A stretch of 63,870 bases of DNA from Natronococcus pandeyae (lineage in GTDB: Archaea; Halobacteriota; Halobacteria; Halobacteriales; Natrialbaceae). Every line of letters begins with the position of its first letter. Within the stretch, counting starts at the first letter, position 1. The notes under the pieces were generated by a model. That model saw only the letters and a list, made by a program, of their open reading frames with translations, was not told the DNA's origin and did no database searches. The position numbers and the translations under genes are program-made. The stretch is taken from NCBI RefSeq assembly GCF_008122205.1, contig NZ_PHNJ01000021.1, positions 1 through 63,870 of the forward strand, written 5' to 3'. This document shows positions 1 through 7,091 of the stretch, in pieces.

Positions 1-2
1 GA

Positions 3-155
3 GAGAGCGTCCCGCTTGACAAGGCGGAACGCGATGACTCGCCACGGGATGGGAGCGGTTGTGACACCGCCACGACTCACCGTGAGAAGAGCGTACCAGC
101 GCAGATGACGCTCACGGCATTTCAAGAGTCGAAACCCTCTGCCAGCGACGACTAA
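3..155 (+). CDS. TnpB C-terminal end (cut by window edge)
   Basis: The frame is open from the first bases and ends at TAA 153-155. Its last residues, ALTAFQESKPSASDD-like (read as TLTAFQESKPSASDD), match the acidic tail typical of haloarchaeal OrfB/TnpB proteins of IS200/IS605-type elements. The zinc ribbon and catalytic residues lie outside the window. A short GC hairpin follows at 180-199 and resembles the right end of such elements. TnpB is an RNA-guided nuclease associated with transposition. Whether this copy is intact cannot be judged here. Confidence 0.6.
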   Translation, partial: ESVPLDKAERDDSPRDGSGCDTATTHREKSVPAQMTLTAFQESKPSASDD

Positions 156-174
156 CTGATATTCCCCATGCGTG

Positions 175-208
175 GGAAGCCTCGCCGTTTACGGCGAGGA
201 GGATGTCA
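175..208 (+). ncRNA. Putative TnpB element right end / omega-RNA 3' scaffold
   Basis: Just after the TnpB stop, the arms CCTCGCC and GGCGAGG (180-199, loop GTTTAC-like) form a strong hairpin followed by AGGATGTCA. The same layout (AAGCCTCG, hairpin, CGAGG, then a GATGTCA-type tail) recurs after the TnpB copies ending at 2667 and 44120. In this family the right end also encodes the 3' part of the guide RNA. Guide and element boundary would lie just past about 208. Transcription is inferred. Confidence 0.5.
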
Positions 209-306
209 CGACCGCGTACTAGAAGTCGAACGCATCTTCCATGTCGGCGAGGACGATCACCCTCGCACGCAGGAACCTCACACTGTAAAGACCTGCTTGT
301 TCGGTA

Positions 307-345
307 GTGAACACAACTAATGAACACAAGTAGTGAAGAAGGTTA
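307..345 (+). repeat. Three phased 13-bp units (GTGAACAC type)
   Basis: Units start at 307, 320 and 333: GTGAACACAACTA, ATGAACACAAGTA and GTGAAGAAGGTTA. They share the NTGAACAC core and 13-bp period seen in the arrays beside parA (9788-9839 and 9977-10041), so they may bind the same protein. No gene is recognisable around them: 156-565 otherwise holds only the TnpB right end. Confidence 0.55.
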
Positions 346-565
346 GTGGGGTCGATTTCGCCAGAATGTGCCGAGGAAGGGATCCCACAATCAAACCCAC
401 GGTTTTAGTCAGGGGTAAGTGACACAACCCAAGATACTCGATCCGGTCCACCTGTAGATCACGTGGCTTCTCCTGACAACAGCCTGTGGACCATTATGCG
501 GTACCTGAGACGGGGAACCTGCCACACATCACGAATCTTTGAGCCAAAGCAGAGAACGTCCGTGA

Positions 566-700
566 GGACCAAGAGATCGAGACGAACAATTCGCACTCTT
601 CTCGAAAAGCGGGTTCACCGAAGGACTCAAAAAGGACCTCAACGACAATTGGCCGCCCTTCGTTCTCAAAGGCCTTGACAGACTTTTTTCACCTGATTAA
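566..700 (+). pseudogene. Remnant of archaeal ATPase C-terminus (DUF234-like)
   Basis: An open frame ending at TAA 698-700 reads EQFALFSKSGFTEGLKKDL followed by a Trp-rich segment. This resembles the nuclease-like C-terminal DUF234 region of archaeal P-loop ATPases, where an xxLFSKSGF motif is typical. An in-frame stop lies just upstream at 563-565, and no ATPase domain is present in 156-565, so this is a decayed fragment. Family assignment rests on one motif and is tentative. Confidence 0.4.
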
Positions 701-769
701 TGGACGTTTCAGGACAGAGAAAAGGTTGTGAGACAGACGGTATAGTTGCACGAAGGGCTAGACGGTCGA

Positions 770-812
770 AGTTACCCCACGATTTTAACATTGAGGGCAA
801 CGTGGGGTAACT
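770..812. promoter_or_regulatory. 12-bp perfect inverted repeat directly before a start codon
   Basis: The arms AGTTACCCCACG (770-781) and CGTGGGGTAACT (801-812) are perfect complements 19 nt apart. The right arm ends one base before the ATG at 813. It could be an autoregulatory operator or an mRNA hairpin that hides the start codon. Confidence 0.6.
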
Positions 813-1184
813 ATGGAGAAGCCAGCAAAACCGTCTGTACCCGACCTCCCAGCATATGTGCGGGAGCCACTCGAGAACCAGTCACCGAACCGTCTCGAGG
901 CGATCGCAGAGTATGCTGAAGACCTCGCAGCTTGGAAGCGAGCGAAACGTGATCGCGAGCTCGAGCAAAAACGGGCGGAAGAAGAAGTTGGTGAAGGTGA
1001 ACTCGAGGATCTCGAAGAACGTGATGTCTCGACTGATCCAGAAGACTACGAAACTGTACCTGCGAGCGGCGCATACATTACGACGAAGGAGACGAAACCT
1101 GGCTACCACTATTATTACTGGCAATGGCGTGATGGAGATTCCTGGGAGAACGAGTATATTGCTCCAGTCAATCCAAAACGGTAA
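813..1184 (+). CDS. Acidic coiled-coil-like haloarchaeal protein of unknown function
   Basis: This 123-aa protein starts at the ATG directly after the 770-812 palindrome. Residues 25-75 are rich in Glu, Arg and Lys (EAIAEYAEDLAAWKRAKRD) and should form a charged helix. The C-terminus has an aromatic block, YHYYYWQWRDGD, and ends in APVNPKR. There is no signal peptide or membrane segment. I do not recognise a characterised family, although small proteins with a HYYYWQWR block are familiar in haloarchaeal accessory DNA. It lies upstream of an iteron and a tnpB gene, with no operon link visible. Function unknown. Confidence 0.65.
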   Translation: MEKPAKPSVPDLPAYVREPLENQSPNRLEAIAEYAEDLAAWKRAKRDRELEQKRAEEEVGEGELEDLEERDVSTDPEDYETVPASGAYITTKETKPGYHYYYWQWRDGDSWENEYIAPVNPKR

Positions 1185-1234
1185 GAGAAACAGGAATACA
1201 ACCGATCTCGCTGCCAGGAGAAGAACGAATCCGG

Positions 1235-1254
1235 ACACCCCTCTATCGATGTGT
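1235..1254 (+). repeat. Origin A iteron 1 (ORB-like)
   Basis: ACACCCCTCTATCGATGTGT. Identical copies occur at 2688-2707 and 4977-4996, and variants at 2900, 3081, 5104, 5230 and 5272. ACAC/GTGT ends give partial dyad symmetry, and the C-run (G-string on the other strand) resembles origin recognition boxes bound by Orc1/Cdc6. A very AT-rich stretch follows at 1255-1345. Confidence 0.75.
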
Positions 1255-1359
1255 AGTTATAGTATATAAGAGAACCAATAATATGCTCGAGTAGACGGAC
1301 GTATTCAGATTTTGTATATTCTTTATATTTTTTTAGATTAATACCAAGGAATTGACCCT

Positions 1360-2667
1360 ATGGGTGAAGGTGACATAAACCATAGTTTTACAACGAATTG
1401 TCCCGAGTACCTTATTACAGCGATGTGGTACGATTACCGCTACCGCGCTTATCCTGACCAAACAGGAGTAACTGCGGAAGTGGAACGCCATATCGACATC
1501 CACCGTCAAGCATACAACCATACTCGCTACGAGTACACAACTCTTGACACCGACACACAAAACGTCGGAACCGCGTACCAACACCACAAGCGACTCCCTG
1601 ACTGGAAGGATATGTGGCCTATCTTCTCGGAAGTTCACTCGAAAGCGTTGCAGAAAACCGTCAAACGATTCTACGATAACCTCGGCATCCTTTCCGAGAA
1701 GAAAAAGAATGGTCACAATGTTGGGTGGCTTAAGTGGAAGTCACCGCGAGAGTACCAGAGCATCACCTACTCGCAGTCTGGCTTCGAACTCAACAACACG
1801 AGTGGTCGGACTGCCACGCTCTGGCTCTCCAAAATTGGTGACGTTTCCATCCGCTATCACCGACCACTCCCTGACAACGTCACTATCAAAGAAGTCACAT
1901 TAAAAAAGGAGACGACCGGTGAATGGTACGTTACGTTCGGCCTCGACGTCGAAGACACCGCACTCCCCGAGAAACTCGATGTGGACGACTTAGATATTGA
2001 GGATTGTGTTGGCGTTGATCTGGGCATCCAGAACTATATCTACACGAGCGACGGCGACAGCATGGACTGGCTCGACCTCTCTGACGAGTACGACCGCTTA
2101 CGCCGCGAACAGCGAAGTCTCTCCCGAAAACAATGCGGCAGCTCCAACTGGGAGAACCAACGCGAGAAGGTAGCCGAAATCAAACGGCGGATTAAGCGGA
2201 AGGTTGAGGACTTCCAGCACAAGCTCACCACATGGCTCGTCCGAGCGTACGACGCCGTGTTCGTGGAAGACCTCGACGTGGCTGGAATGCTCCAGTCCGA
2301 AGGAAACGCGCGGAACAAGCAGGACGCAGCGTGGCGTTCGCTCATCGGGATGCTGGAGTATAAAGGCGACTTGTACGGCACGTACGTCGAGCAAGTGCAT
2401 CCGCGTGGCACGACCAAAGAGTGTGCGGAGTGCGGTGTCGAGACAAATAAACCGTTGTGGGTTCGAGAACACTCGTGTCCGTCATGCGGATTCGAAGCGG
2501 ACAGAGACGCGAATGCGTCGTACAATGTTCTCGCTCGTGGTCTTCAGGAGTTAGGTCTGGGACAGGCCGAAGTTACGCCCGTGGAGACTGCGACCACTGT
2601 GGATGCGGAGGACTCGTCCTCTGTCTCTGCAAGTCGCGTCGTTGAAACGGGAAGCCTCGGGGATTGA
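1360..2667 (+). CDS. tnpB: TnpB / OrfB_Zn_ribbon RNA-guided nuclease-type protein
   Basis: Length is 435 aa from the ATG at 1360. An in-frame ATG at 1423 (MWYDYRYRAYPDQTG) matches the usual N-terminus better and is the likelier start. GVDLGIQNYIYTSDG is the first RuvC segment (Asp). VEDLDVAGM carries the Glu. A C4 zinc ribbon follows (CAECG, then CPSCGFEADRDANASYN), with the third catalytic Asp in DRDANAS. All catalytic parts look intact. No tnpA lies beside it, so this is a TnpB-only (IS1341-type) element. It is inserted between origin A iterons at 1235 and 2688. The stop codon lies inside the right-end hairpin, as is usual when the 3' end overlaps the guide RNA. Confidence 0.88.
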   Translation: MGEGDINHSFTTNCPEYLITAMWYDYRYRAYPDQTGVTAEVERHIDIHRQAYNHTRYEYTTLDTDTQNVGTAYQHHKRLPDWKDMWPIFSEVHSKALQKTVKRFYDNLGILSEKKKNGHNVGWLKWKSPREYQSITYSQSGFELNNTSGRTATLWLSKIGDVSIRYHRPLPDNVTIKEVTLKKETTGEWYVTFGLDVEDTALPEKLDVDDLDIEDCVGVDLGIQNYIYTSDGDSMDWLDLSDEYDRLRREQRSLSRKQCGSSNWENQREKVAEIKRRIKRKVEDFQHKLTTWLVRAYDAVFVEDLDVAGMLQSEGNARNKQDAAWRSLIGMLEYKGDLYGTYVEQVHPRGTTKECAECGVETNKPLWVREHSCPSCGFEADRDANASYNVLARGLQELGLGQAEVTPVETATTVDAEDSSSVSASRVVETGSLGD

Positions 2668-2683
2668 TCTCGAGGTGGTTCAC
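2650..2683 (+). ncRNA. Putative right end / omega-RNA 3' hairpin of tnpB
   Basis: GGGAAGCCTCG (from 2649) followed by CGAGG at 2671-2675 pairs around a loop that contains the TnpB stop codon. It aligns with the end at 175-208 (same GGGAAGCCTCG) and ends in TGGTTCAC instead of AGGATGTCAC. The hairpin is weaker and the tail has diverged, so the end may be decayed. Confidence 0.4.
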
Positions 2684-2687
2684 ACAG

Positions 2688-2707
2688 ACACCCCTCTATC
2701 GATGTGT
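2688..2707 (+). repeat. Origin A iteron 2
   Basis: A perfect copy of ACACCCCTCTATCGATGTGT. It faces the inverted copies at 2900-2919 and 3081-3100 across about 190 bp, an arrangement typical of ORBs flanking an unwinding element upstream of an orc1/cdc6 gene. Confidence 0.8.
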
Positions 2708-2899
2708 TTAAAGTGTTCGTGTAGAGGTCCAAGAAACCGGTCGAAGGGACAATCGAGAGAAGTAGACAACTGAAAATGAGCAAGAGAAGTGATGAGAAGG
2801 GGATTTCTGTGGGTTTCCAGTGATAGATACGTCGAGCAAAACAGAATAATACTGTTGCTCTCAGAAGAACAGTATCTTGACCATTGCAGAACACATCGA

Positions 2900-2919
2900 A
2901 CACTTCGATAGAGGGGTGT
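2900..2919 (-). repeat. Origin A iteron 3 (inverted)
   Basis: Reads ACACTTCGATAGAGGGGTGT on the + strand, the reverse complement of the iteron with one change (GATG to GAAG). It is preceded by ACACATCGA (2891-2899), which duplicates the ACACATCGA end of the box. The 3081 copy has a similar extension. Confidence 0.75.
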
Positions 2920-3080
2920 GTGAGTGTTCTAGCTAGAAAGCTAGAAGAAGAATGAAGAATAGATCAAAACAAATCTGTATCTTAGGCTATCAAACCGGTG
3001 TTTCCAAGGTTTGAGCTATTCTCTGGGGCAGCAATCATACTGAATATCGTAGTTGACCCCCCTCCCTCGAAAGACATCGA

Positions 3081-3100
3081 ACACTTCGATAGAGGGGTGT
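3081..3100 (-). repeat. Origin A iteron 4 (inverted)
   Basis: Same 20 bases as the 2900 copy, again preceded by ACATCGA. It lies 200 bp upstream of orc1/cdc6 copy 1. The rest of 2708-3300 holds no gene. It is moderately AT-rich, with purine runs at 2755-2800 and 2930-2980, and is the probable unwinding region of origin A. Confidence 0.75.
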
Positions 3101-3300
3101 CTCTCTCAACTCGAGTCTCCCGAACTCGAGGAAATTGTGCTAGGAGTCCGACCAGTCCAACACTTCGTCGCCGCTCAGCGAATTATCTCCTGGCATCTGA
3201 CCAAAACCCGTGTTTGTAGTAGATGCAATATCTGAAACGATGAATCTCACTTCGATACTGGTGCAAACTTTTTTGAGCCTTCCCTGAGTGTCCATCTAGC

Positions 3301-4911
3301 ATGGGTACTGACGACTCCGAGTCTTCTCGCCCTGAACAAGAGACCTCGGAGGATAAGAGAACGACACAATCGAGGCTCTCATCGGATTCTTCCGATCCAG
3401 AGCCCTCGTCGGATCAATCGGATCTCGCTGATCGGGGTAACTCCGACGATCTGCCGAACAGCAACACCCGACCGGCCGAGTCTGATCGATCAGAGACCGT
3501 GGATCGAACAGACGATCGAAGTGAATCTATCCCCCCTGAAAACGACCCGACCGTGACAACAACTGATGAGGAGTCGTCATCGACCTCGGCACCTTCCACT
3601 GACAAATCGGACGATGATTCCCGATCGATCGAGGAAATGCTGCTGGAGTTCGATGATCAGAAGGGATTGATTCGCGAGCGCTCGCTTCTCGACCCGAACT
3701 ACATCGTTAAGGAGGATCGAATCGTCGGCCGTGACAGGCAACTTCAGGAAGTTACGAAGATGCTCCGGGTCGCACTCGGTGATAATCGACCACCGAATCT
3801 CTTTCTTTACGGTCCCTCTGGAACCGGAAAATCGCTTATTACGAAAGCCGTTTGTAAAAATATCAGCCGTATCTGCCGGTCTCGCGACATTCGCTTCGGG
3901 ACGATCGAGGTGAACTGCCAGGACCTCGATACCCTTGGTGTTGCGGTTTACGAACTTGCCAGTTGCGCTGCGGAGGAGGCCGGAGTTAGCGTCGAAGTCC
4001 CGAAACACGGAGTCGCGACGAAAGAAAAGTGGGACGAACTGTATCGGATCGTCAACGAGAATTTCGATTCTGTCGTCTTCGTCCTGGACGAACTCGATAT
4101 GCTCGTTGGGCGGCGGGATAAACAGGACCCGGCGTTCTCTCGACTACTCTATCAGCTGTCGCGTGCCGGTGCCAGCGACGACCTGACCGCGTACATCTCG
4201 GTTGTCGCGATCTCGAACGATACGAAGATGATGGAGTCGGTCGGGAGTCGGGCGCTGAGTTCGTTCACCCCGGAAGACGTCCACTTTGACGATTACGACG
4301 CCAATCAGTTGCAGGCCATCCTGCGTCGACGACAGGATGCCTTCTATGAGGGCGTCTTGGATGACGATGTTATTCCACTAGCAGCTGCGTTTGCCGCCCA
4401 GACGCACGGTGACGCACGAAAGGCGATCGATCTGATGCGGGTTGCTGGTGAACTCGCCGAACGAGAGGGTAACGAACGAGTTCGTGAAAAGCACGTACGG
4501 AGAGCGCAGGACAAGGTCGAGAAAAACCGCGTCCTCGAGGTCATTCGGGGAATCAGTACACAGAAGAAGCTCTGTTTGTACGCAACAGCGACTGTCGCGG
4601 CAGAAACCGACGATGGGACGGCTCGAAGCACAATCGGATACCGCGTTTATCAGTTCTTGACCGATTCTATTGACGCCGACCAGTATCACCAGGAAACCTA
4701 CGTCAATAAAATGAAGGAACTGACGACATACTCGCTGGTCGACTTCGAGCGTCGGAGTCATGGCCCGAGCTCAGGAATGTTTCTCGAGTTCCGGTTTGGC
4801 GAGCGGCCGGACACGATTCTCGAGACGCTTCGCGAGGACTCTCGTCTCGAGTCTGTCTCTTCTGAGGAAGTTCAATCGGTCGTACGAGCGCAACTCCACA
4901 ATACGAAATAA
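3301..4911 (+). CDS. orc1/cdc6: Orc1/Cdc6-type replication initiator (copy 1)
   Basis: 536 aa. Residues 1-110 form a disordered Ser/Asp/Glu-rich extension not found in typical ~400-aa homologues. The AAA+ core then shows IVGRDRQL, Walker A GPSGTGKS (171-178), Walker B VVFVLDELD (258-266), a sensor-1 region VVAISND and a sensor-2 region GDARKAIDLMR. A winged-helix domain follows (about 400-536). It should bind the surrounding 20-bp iterons, which occur on both sides, and open the origin. TATA-like TTTTTTGAG lies near 3268. The start is the first ATG in a frame with no upstream alternative. Confidence 0.9.
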   Translation: MGTDDSESSRPEQETSEDKRTTQSRLSSDSSDPEPSSDQSDLADRGNSDDLPNSNTRPAESDRSETVDRTDDRSESIPPENDPTVTTTDEESSSTSAPSTDKSDDDSRSIEEMLLEFDDQKGLIRERSLLDPNYIVKEDRIVGRDRQLQEVTKMLRVALGDNRPPNLFLYGPSGTGKSLITKAVCKNISRICRSRDIRFGTIEVNCQDLDTLGVAVYELASCAAEEAGVSVEVPKHGVATKEKWDELYRIVNENFDSVVFVLDELDMLVGRRDKQDPAFSRLLYQLSRAGASDDLTAYISVVAISNDTKMMESVGSRALSSFTPEDVHFDDYDANQLQAILRRRQDAFYEGVLDDDVIPLAAAFAAQTHGDARKAIDLMRVAGELAEREGNERVREKHVRRAQDKVEKNRVLEVIRGISTQKKLCLYATATVAAETDDGTARSTIGYRVYQFLTDSIDADQYHQETYVNKMKELTTYSLVDFERRSHGPSSGMFLEFRFGERPDTILETLREDSRLESVSSEEVQSVVRAQLHNTK

Positions 4912-4976
4912 TTGTTGCAGAGTACCTTTTGTCGTGATTGTGTTGGACTTGTAACGGTATTTTCGTCGAATTGGAG

Positions 4977-4996
4977 ACACCCCTCTATCGATGTGT
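4977..4996 (+). repeat. Origin A iteron 5
   Basis: A perfect copy of the 20-bp iteron 66 bp after the orc1/cdc6 stop. It is the first of four same-direction downstream boxes, starting at 4977, 5104, 5230 and 5272 (spacings 127, 126 and 42 bp). Confidence 0.8.
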
Positions 4997-5103
4997 GCTG
5001 AACGATTGGTATCATCCCACGAGCGATACCACAAACAAATGAGAGGATGATGTTCCATTTGAGATACTAATGCGTTATGGTGTCCTACATAATTTGAAAT
5101 GCA

Positions 5104-5123
5104 GGACTCCTCTATCGATGTGT
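5104..5123 (+). repeat. Origin A iteron 6 (variant)
   Basis: GGACTCCTCTATCGATGTGT has the same 3' half as the iteron and a diverged 5' end. Confidence 0.65.
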
Positions 5124-5229
5124 ATCTGGGAGTTTTAGATAGTGTGATGCTGTATTTGCTGTTTCTGAATTCTATTATTGCTATGTGTCGAACTGGTTAA
5201 AAAGTGTGAAAATTAATGATTTGCTCCGG

Positions 5230-5249
5230 ATACCCCTCTATCGATGTGT
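5230..5249 (+). repeat. Origin A iteron 7 (variant)
   Basis: ATACCCCTCTATCGATGTGT differs from the consensus at one position. The surrounding 5124-5229 is AT-rich with no gene and could be a second unwinding stretch. Confidence 0.75.
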
Positions 5250-5271
5250 TCTGGACTCCCTCGATTACGAC

Positions 5272-5291
5272 CCACCCCTCTATCGATGTGT
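5272..5291 (+). repeat. Origin A iteron 8 (variant)
   Basis: CCACCCCTCTATCGATGTGT has one change from the consensus. It is the last clear copy on this side. Beyond it lies IS debris. Confidence 0.75.
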
Positions 5292-5424
5292 TCGCTCTAC
5301 AGGTGGAGCAGGCCGAGTGCCTCGAGGTGGTACAAAATCATATATTTTCGTGAGTGAGCAAACGCGAAGCGTTTGCGATCTATGGAAGACCTCCGGTCTT
5401 GCAGTATGACGAGACTCCTTTGGC

Positions 5425-5690
5425 GTCTCGAACCACTTGACCTCGAGGCGATTCACGAGAAGATCAACCAGCCGCCTGTACAGTACACACGCGAACGCGA
5501 AGTTGAAATAGCGGTCCTGGTGCTGCTTCGAGGTCGTCCGCAGACGGAACTGCTGAAGCTTCTTGTAGCCGGTCTCGATCCCCTATGGCCGTACCGCTGG
5601 ATGAGCCCACGAACCTCCGGGAGCAACGCTTCCTCGCTGCTTGCATCTACCGAGAGCGCCGGGTGATGTAGCTGATACATCCGTTCAAAA
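5425..5690 (-). pseudogene. Transposase C-terminal remnant (IS4-like DDE)
   Basis: Read on the minus strand, 5585-5425 encodes GIETGYKKLQQFRLRTTSK, then an RYFNFAFACVLYRRLVDLLV-type helix, the usual C-terminal signature of IS4-type haloarchaeal transposases (the E of DDE lies in RWGIExGY). The upstream part (about 5690-5590, DASSEEALLPEVRGLIQRY) is in a different frame, so at least one frameshift near 5582 has broken the gene. Both ends are missing. It abuts a truncated regulator gene at 5665. Confidence 0.6.
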
Positions 5691-5976
5691 TGCGTTACAC
5701 CACCTTTCAAATCTCCAAGACGCTGAGCTGGTAACGGTCACTGACACGTGGTATTCCGAAAAAGGGCGTGAAATGAACGTCTATGCACCAACTGAGAACC
5801 CCCTCGTCGTTGTCGCGGGTGATGAAATCAAAAACCAGGTCATCGATACCCTCAAACAGTTGTTCGGAGCAGTTAGCATCTTAGGACTATTCAGCTATAT
5901 GATGAATATCAAGAAACGTGCTACTATCTACTGTTGTTTAAAAGAGATGGTCGGAATATATGAACTACAGATTTGA
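5665..5976 (+). pseudogene. Truncated ArsR-like winged-helix regulator
   Basis: The frame reads TSVQNALHHLSNLQDAELVTVTDTW-YSEKGREMNVYAPTENPLVV, the recognition helix and wing typical of haloarchaeal ArsR/HTH regulators. The first helices are lost into the transposase remnant. At the other end, after SILGLFS, the frame runs into a copy of the ~30-bp repeat (5903-5933) and continues as unrelated residues to 5976. The gene is truncated at both ends and probably non-functional. Confidence 0.55.
5903..5933 (+). repeat. ~30-bp dispersed repeat, copy a
   Basis: TGAATATCAAGAAACG followed by TGCTACTATCTACTG. It sits exactly where the ArsR-like gene loses similarity. Other copies: 6588, 6744 (-), 8138, 8243, 10178 (-), 10301 (-), 10706 and 10830. 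Confidence 0.6.
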
Positions 5977-5977
5977 T

Positions 5978-6508
5978 CTAGACGTATCCTTCAATATCTA
6001 CCGAAACTAACTCAGGTGTGTCGTCTTTTTCGTCAGTAACTCTGATGAGCAATGAATGGGTTCCCAAATCATCATTCACGCCCCGCCACCACGGGTGTTC
6101 CACAGTTACGTCAAGGTGAAGTCCACCATCTGTGCGGGAGATCGCCTCCAGTGCAAGATCAGGCTCGGTTTGCATCCCTGTTTGGATGATTATGAGATAC
6201 GAGTTGTCGAAATCGGTCTCTTCGACAAATTCGATTGCAGAATCGCCGAAGGTAATCTCGCCTGCTGCTGTTTCTTCGTCTTCAATGATTCTATGATGCT
6301 CTTCTCTTGGGCCTACCTGATGATCCTCTGGACTTGGCTCGCCGAATACATTTCCTCTCACATACAGTGTATCAACATTCATTCCGTCTGGCAGGGAAGG
6401 AGATTGATACCAGTTCCATGTGAAATACCCGCCCGTTCCAAAACCGAGACCACCGATGACAAGGAATTTCCGACGATTCACACTCAAATATTTGACGTGA
6501 ATGGCCAT
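5978..6508 (-). CDS. Secreted Tat-type protein of unknown function
   Basis: 176 aa. NRRKFLVIGGLGFGTGGYF (about residues 11-29) is a twin-arginine signal with a short hydrophobic stretch. No lipobox Cys follows, so the protein is either released or held by the uncleaved helix. The mature part is acidic. Its C-terminal half, with alternating hydrophobic residues (TDGGLHLDVTVEHPWW), suggests a beta-sandwich. It starts at the ATG at 6508. A 4-13 bp gap separates its stop from the decayed ArsR frame on the other strand. I do not recognise the family. Confidence 0.6.
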   Translation of the reverse strand: MAIHVKYLSVNRRKFLVIGGLGFGTGGYFTWNWYQSPSLPDGMNVDTLYVRGNVFGEPSPEDHQVGPREEHHRIIEDEETAAGEITFGDSAIEFVEETDFDNSYLIIIQTGMQTEPDLALEAISRTDGGLHLDVTVEHPWWRGVNDDLGTHSLLIRVTDEKDDTPELVSVDIEGYV

Positions 6509-6587
6509 ATGCCTTCGGGAAACTCAAACTCCTATTTGAGCAATCTGTACACGTAGTACCGAATCACCCAATTTGGAGACAAATTTC

Positions 6588-6773
6588 TGAATAAAGAAAC
6601 CGTACTACTATCTACTGTTATGGGTCTTGTTCAGTTTTTATTCCCGAATAAGGTGCGGCGTATTTCATATCCTGGGATGCTGAAGGAGGATTCGCTCACT
6701 ACCGGTGGAGTCTTGTTTTATCGGATTTTCGGCCTATTTCTCACAGTAGATAGTAGCACGGTTTCTTTATTCA
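6588..6773. mobile_element. 186-bp MITE-like unit with ~30-bp inverted ends
   Basis: The forward repeat copy at 6588-6617 and the reverse copy at 6744-6773 are near-perfect complements (one or two mismatches). They enclose about 126 bp with no gene. This is the structure of a miniature inverted-repeat element. No clear target duplication is visible in the flanks. 6774-7091 holds no gene apart from an IS end-like motif at 6858-6880. Confidence 0.5.
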
Positions 6774-6857
6774 AATTCTTGTGTGAAACTCGCGTTAAGT
6801 ACAGGTAGTACAGTTATCGGGCCAGTATTTTCCCCTCCGATTGTTGTCAAAAGTGGC

Positions 6858-6880
6858 CTGCTGAATAGAGGGCGCAAATC
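6858..6880 (+). repeat. Solo IS end (CTGAATA..GGCGC type)
   Basis: CTGCTGAATAGAGGGCGCAAA resembles the left end of the IS5-type element at 63121 and the inverted copies at 47722 and 48156. No transposase adjoins it, so it is probably a leftover IS or MITE end. Confidence 0.4.
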
Positions 6881-7091
6881 GGCCACGCCCGATTCGTCAC
6901 CCGTTGCGTCTTTTTCAACGTCTGCAGATCTCGCGGAGGTTACCATCATGTAACTGGGACGAATAGGGAGCCACCGAGGAACTCAGGTATGCGTGAGGCA
7001 ACACCACCAGATGAAACGACTGAAAGAGAAACCGTCACACTCGTAGATAGAACTAAAACCGCAATCGAATTTGGATGGAGAAAATAGCCCA

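Noticed and set aside
112-327. Minus-strand frame over the TnpB tail and its right end
   Set aside because: It lies antisense to the TnpB end and hairpin, is Arg-rich and has no motif.
463-678. Plus-strand 71-aa frame starting MASPDNSLW
   Set aside because: The sequence is basic and low-complexity. The overlapping +1-type frame carries the recognisable LFSKSGF motif instead.
5373-5666. Plus-strand 97-aa frame
   Set aside because: It is antisense to the transposase remnant, whose minus-strand reading has a clear GIETGYKK motif.
6767-6949. Minus-strand 60-aa frame
   Set aside because: It runs from the MITE end through a solo IS end and has no promoter or family resemblance.
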